Origin: Bacillota bacterium
Lineage (GTDB): Bacteria; Bacillota_E; Symbiobacteriia; Symbiobacteriales; Symbiobacteriaceae
Assembly: GCA_003242675.1 (NCBI GenBank)
Contig: QGVE01000024.1
Span: 1-24,680 of the forward strand
Direction: 5' to 3'
DNA: 24,680 bases
The notes under the pieces were generated by a model, which was given only the letters and a program-made list of their open reading frames with translations, searched no databases and was not told where the DNA came from. Position numbers and translations under genes: made by a program. Below, in pieces: positions 22,195 to 24,680 of this stretch. Within the stretch, counting starts at the first letter, position 1; each line of letters starts with the position of its first letter.

Positions 22195-22536
22195 CGCGGC
22201 GCTCCGCCGGGAGGCGGCCCGGGAGCGGCGCCTCCGGCGCGGCGAGGCCCGGAGAGGGGGAAGCCCCGCTCCGGGCCTCTGACGCGGGCATGGCGATGGT
22301 CAGGTGAAGCTGCCCGGCCTCGGCCGTGAACGCGCGGATCTCGATGCGCCGGCCGAGGGCCTGGGAGATCAGTTCGCTGATCGGCAGGACGAAGGCGGCC
22401 TCCCGGGCGTCGTACCCCGGCCAGTCGGGCCGGAGGAGCCAGCCCGCCAGCCGGATCAGGGAGCCAGGATCAGGGCTGCCCGGGGGACGCCGCCCCGGCG
22501 CGCGGGGGCCTGCGTGGTCGTCGCCTGCACCATCAT
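22187..22536 (-). pseudogene. Small gene with an apparent -1 frameshift in a C5 run
   Basis: A good promoter and ribosome binding site lead to ATG 22536 (GGAG eight bases upstream), but that frame stops after 26 codons. A second frame, entered by a -1 shift at the five-C run (22482-22486), continues without stop to 22187 and has strong coding character: SLIRLAGWLLRPDWPGY, AFVLPISELISQALGRRIE, RIEIRAFTAEAGQLHLTIAMP, then a Pro/Ala/Arg-rich tail. The second frame has no usable start of its own. The joined product would be 116 residues; I do not recognise the family. Either programmed frameshifting, a recent mutation or a sequence error explains it. The 3' end overlaps the response regulator stop by 8 bases. 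Confidence 0.55.
22244..22279 (+). terminator. Hairpin after the response regulator
   Basis: GAGGCCCGGAG (22244-22254) and GCTCCGGGCCTC's complement arm at 22269-22279 form an 11-base stem, with further G/C pairing inside the loop. It lies 50 bases after the regulator stop and inside the tail of the frameshifted minus-strand gene. No T-tract follows. Confidence 0.55.
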
Positions 22537-22574
22537 GGCATCGTCTCCGTCTCCAGGGTTAAGCCGGTAAATTC

Positions 22575-22604
22575 ATTATAGGGTCTGCTTTACAAAGGAT
22601 TCAA
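22575..22604 (-). promoter_or_regulatory. Sigma-A promoter of the frameshifted small gene
   Basis: On the minus strand TTGAAT (22599-22604) and a perfect TATAAT (22575-22580) are 18 bases apart, about 40 bases upstream of ATG 22536. Confidence 0.8.
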
Positions 22605-22730
22605 CTGAGAAAGAATCCCCGCGCCCTTCCCGCCCGGCCGGCTCACCCGCGAAAACCTCTGCGCGCCTGTAGGAATTCGCGCCGGGGCGCTAAATTTCTC
22701 TACGTAGGATGTGGGGAGGTGGGTGAGCGG

Positions 22731-24680
22731 ATGGCGGACTACGTTTGGCAGCCCGACGAGGCCTGGCGGACGGGCTCGCGGATCGCCCGGTTCCTCGCCG
22801 CCTGCGGCGCCTCCAGCCTGGAGGAGCTGCAGGCCCGGGCGGCGGCTGATCCCGCCTGGTTCTGGGGGGAGGCCGTGAAGGACATCGGCATCGAGTGGTA
22901 CGAACCGCCCAGGCAGATCCTGGACCTCTCGGCGGGCGTGCCGTGGGCGCGCTGGTTCCGGGGGGCGCGCATGAACGTGGCCCATGAGGCCGTGGACAAG
23001 CACCTGAGGACCCGGCCCCATCAGCTGGCCGTGATCTACGAGGGGGAGAACGGGACCGTCCGCACGCTGAGCTACCGGCAGCTCTGGCAGAGGTCCCACG
23101 AGCTGGCGAACGGGCTGCGGGCGCTCGGGGTGGAGCGCGGCGACCGGGTCGGCATCATGCTGCCGATGATCCCCGAGGCGGTGGTGGCCATGATGGCCCT
23201 CGCCCGCGTGGGGGCGATCTTCACGCCCATCTTCTCGGGCTTCGCCCCGGCCGCGGCCGCCAGCCGGCTGGCGGACTGCGAGGCCAAGCTTCTGATCACC
23301 GCCGACGGCTTCTGGCGGCGGGGGCGGATGGTCAAGCTGAAGGCGGTGGCCGACGAGGCGGTCGCCCAGGCGCCGTCCGTGCGGCACGTGCTGGTGGTGC
23401 ACCACACCGGGACGGACGTGACCTGGAAAGAGGGGCGGGACATCTGGTACGACGACCTGGTGGCCGAACAGTTCTGGCGGGGCGAGACCGAGCGGCTGGA
23501 TCCGGAGGATCCCTGCATGATCCTCTACACGTCGGGGACGACCGGCCGCCCCAAGGGGGCCGTGCACGTGCACGGCGGCTTCCCGCTGAAGGCCGCGCAG
23601 GACATGGCCCACTGCTTCGACGTGCGGCCGGGCGACCTCGTGATGTGGTTCACCGACCTGGGCTGGATGATGGGCCCGTGGCTGATCTACGGCGGGCTGA
23701 TCCTGGGCGCGACGGTCTTCCTGTACGACGGCGCCCCCGACTTTCCCGGCCCCGACCGGCTCTGGCGGATGGTCGAGCGGCACGGCATCACCCACCTCGG
23801 GCTTTCGCCCACGGTGATCCGCGCGCTGGCGGCGGAGGGCACCCAGTGGGTGGAGATGTACGACCTCTCCAGCCTGCGGGTGCTGGGCGGAACCGGCGAG
23901 CCCTGGAACCCGGAGCCCTACCGCTGGTTTGTCGAACACGTGGGCCGCGGCCGCTGCCCGCTGATCAACTACTCGGGCGGCACCGAGGTCTCCGGCGGCA
24001 TCCTGGGCTGCGTGCCGATCCGCCCCATCAAGGAGTGCTCCTTCAACGCCGTGGTTCCCGGCATGGCGGCGACCGTGCTGGACGAGCAGGGGCGGCCCGC
24101 GCCGCCCGGCCAGGTGGGGGAACTGGCGATCACCGCACCGTGGCCGGGGATGACCCGGGGCTTCTGGCGCGACCCCGAGCGCTACCTGGAGACCTACTGG
24201 CGGCGGTTCGAGGGGTTCTGGGTCCACGGCGACTGGGCGTCGGTGGACGAGGAGGGCTTCTGGTACATCCACGGCCGCTCCGACGACACGATCAACGTCG
24301 CCGGCAAGCGGGTGGGGCCGGCGGAGTACGAGTCGGTGCTGGTCGGCGACCCCCGCGTGCAGGAGGCGGCGACGGTCGGCGTGCCCCACCCGGTGAAGGG
24401 GCAGGTGCCGGTCTGCTTCGTCGTGCTGCGGCCGCGCGTGCAGCCCGACCCCAGCCTGGCGGAAGAGCTTCGGGAGCGGATCGCACGGGATCTGGGCAAG
24501 CCGCTTGTGCCCGAGGCGGTGCACTTCGTCCCGGCGCTGCCCAAGACGCGCAACGGCAAGATCATGCGCCGGGTGATCCGGGCGGCCTATCTGGGCCAGG
24601 ACCCGGGCGATCTCTCGGCCCTGGAGAACCCGGAAGCGGTGGCGGAGATCCAGCGGATCGGGACGGCGCAGACCGGCTGA
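22731..24680 (+). CDS. Acetyl-CoA synthetase-like acyl-CoA ligase (ANL superfamily)
   Basis: Complete 649-residue AMP-forming ligase converting a carboxylate, ATP and CoA to acyl-CoA, AMP and pyrophosphate. It has the N-terminal ACAS_N-type segment, then the ATP loop ILYTSGTTGRPKGAVHVHGGF (~264-284), FTDLGWMMGPWLIYGGL, LGGTGEPWNPEP, NYSGGTEVSGGI, the hinge region VHGDWASVDEEGFWYIHGRSDDTINVAGKRVGP, and the C-terminal PKTRNGK with adenylating lysine K610. The acetate-pocket motif WWQTETG of true acetyl-CoA synthetases is replaced by YSGGTEVSG, so a larger acyl substrate is likely. ATG 22731 has AGGTGG nine bases upstream; GTG 22719 overlaps that site. The stop is the last codon of the window. 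Confidence 0.92.
   Translation: MADYVWQPDEAWRTGSRIARFLAACGASSLEELQARAAADPAWFWGEAVKDIGIEWYEPPRQILDLSAGVPWARWFRGARMNVAHEAVDKHLRTRPHQLAVIYEGENGTVRTLSYRQLWQRSHELANGLRALGVERGDRVGIMLPMIPEAVVAMMALARVGAIFTPIFSGFAPAAAASRLADCEAKLLITADGFWRRGRMVKLKAVADEAVAQAPSVRHVLVVHHTGTDVTWKEGRDIWYDDLVAEQFWRGETERLDPEDPCMILYTSGTTGRPKGAVHVHGGFPLKAAQDMAHCFDVRPGDLVMWFTDLGWMMGPWLIYGGLILGATVFLYDGAPDFPGPDRLWRMVERHGITHLGLSPTVIRALAAEGTQWVEMYDLSSLRVLGGTGEPWNPEPYRWFVEHVGRGRCPLINYSGGTEVSGGILGCVPIRPIKECSFNAVVPGMAATVLDEQGRPAPPGQVGELAITAPWPGMTRGFWRDPERYLETYWRRFEGFWVHGDWASVDEEGFWYIHGRSDDTINVAGKRVGPAEYESVLVGDPRVQEAATVGVPHPVKGQVPVCFVVLRPRVQPDPSLAEELRERIARDLGKPLVPEAVHFVPALPKTRNGKIMRRVIRAAYLGQDPGDLSALENPEAVAEIQRIGTAQTG

Overview
This window reads as a chromosomal segment of a high-GC Gram-positive bacterium of the Firmicutes. 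It has a very GC-rich genome, strong AGGAGG-type ribosome binding sites, many GTG and TTG starts, near-consensus sigma-A promoters, a PdaB-type deacetylase, an S-layer-homology protein and a NarL-type sensor/regulator pair. A Symbiobacterium-like organism fits best; this is inference from composition and gene style, not from a database search. I see no rRNA, CRISPR array, insertion sequence or integrase.

Layout. Bases 1-2511 hold three minus-strand genes: a GlcD-type FAD oxidase cut by the left edge, an unknown protein, and a DUF2268-like metalloprotease. Bases 2714-5057 hold a PLP-dependent trans-sulfuration enzyme and a cation diffusion facilitator; the ribosome binding site of the second lies in a long hairpin. 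Bases 5068-7737 (minus) hold a degenerate YraN-like nuclease-fold protein and an exported SLH 5'-nucleotidase. Bases 7951-10463 hold a truncated 3-hydroxyacyl-CoA dehydrogenase-like protein, a YebC regulator, a stand-alone initiation factor IF-1, and two divergent small proteins that look related to each other. Then come glucose-6-phosphate isomerase, a small membrane ORF remnant, a fused phytol-kinase-like plus DUF92 membrane protein, a COG2426 membrane protein, a PdaB-type deacetylase and a ThDP-dependent enzyme.

The most interesting locus is 17014-17868. It holds a peroxiredoxin whose peroxidatic cysteine codon is an in-frame TGA (FTFV-U-PTE) and whose reading frame is otherwise intact, with a resolving cysteine at residue 172. 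This is most simply a selenocysteine peroxiredoxin that ordinary gene calling would split in two. A hairpin follows the TGA, and a Fur/PerR-type box with three ACTATTC repeats lies at the promoter.

Bases 17978-24680 hold a three-helix membrane protein, a histidine phosphatase, a tRNA-Arg(CCU) with a consensus promoter, a cysteine-less HesB/IscA-like protein, an SGNH esterase overlapping tail-to-tail with a sensor kinase, its divergent response regulator, an apparently frameshifted small gene with a good promoter, and a complete acyl/acetyl-CoA synthetase ending at the right edge. Most genes are single transcription units closed by strong hairpins, so few operons can be inferred.
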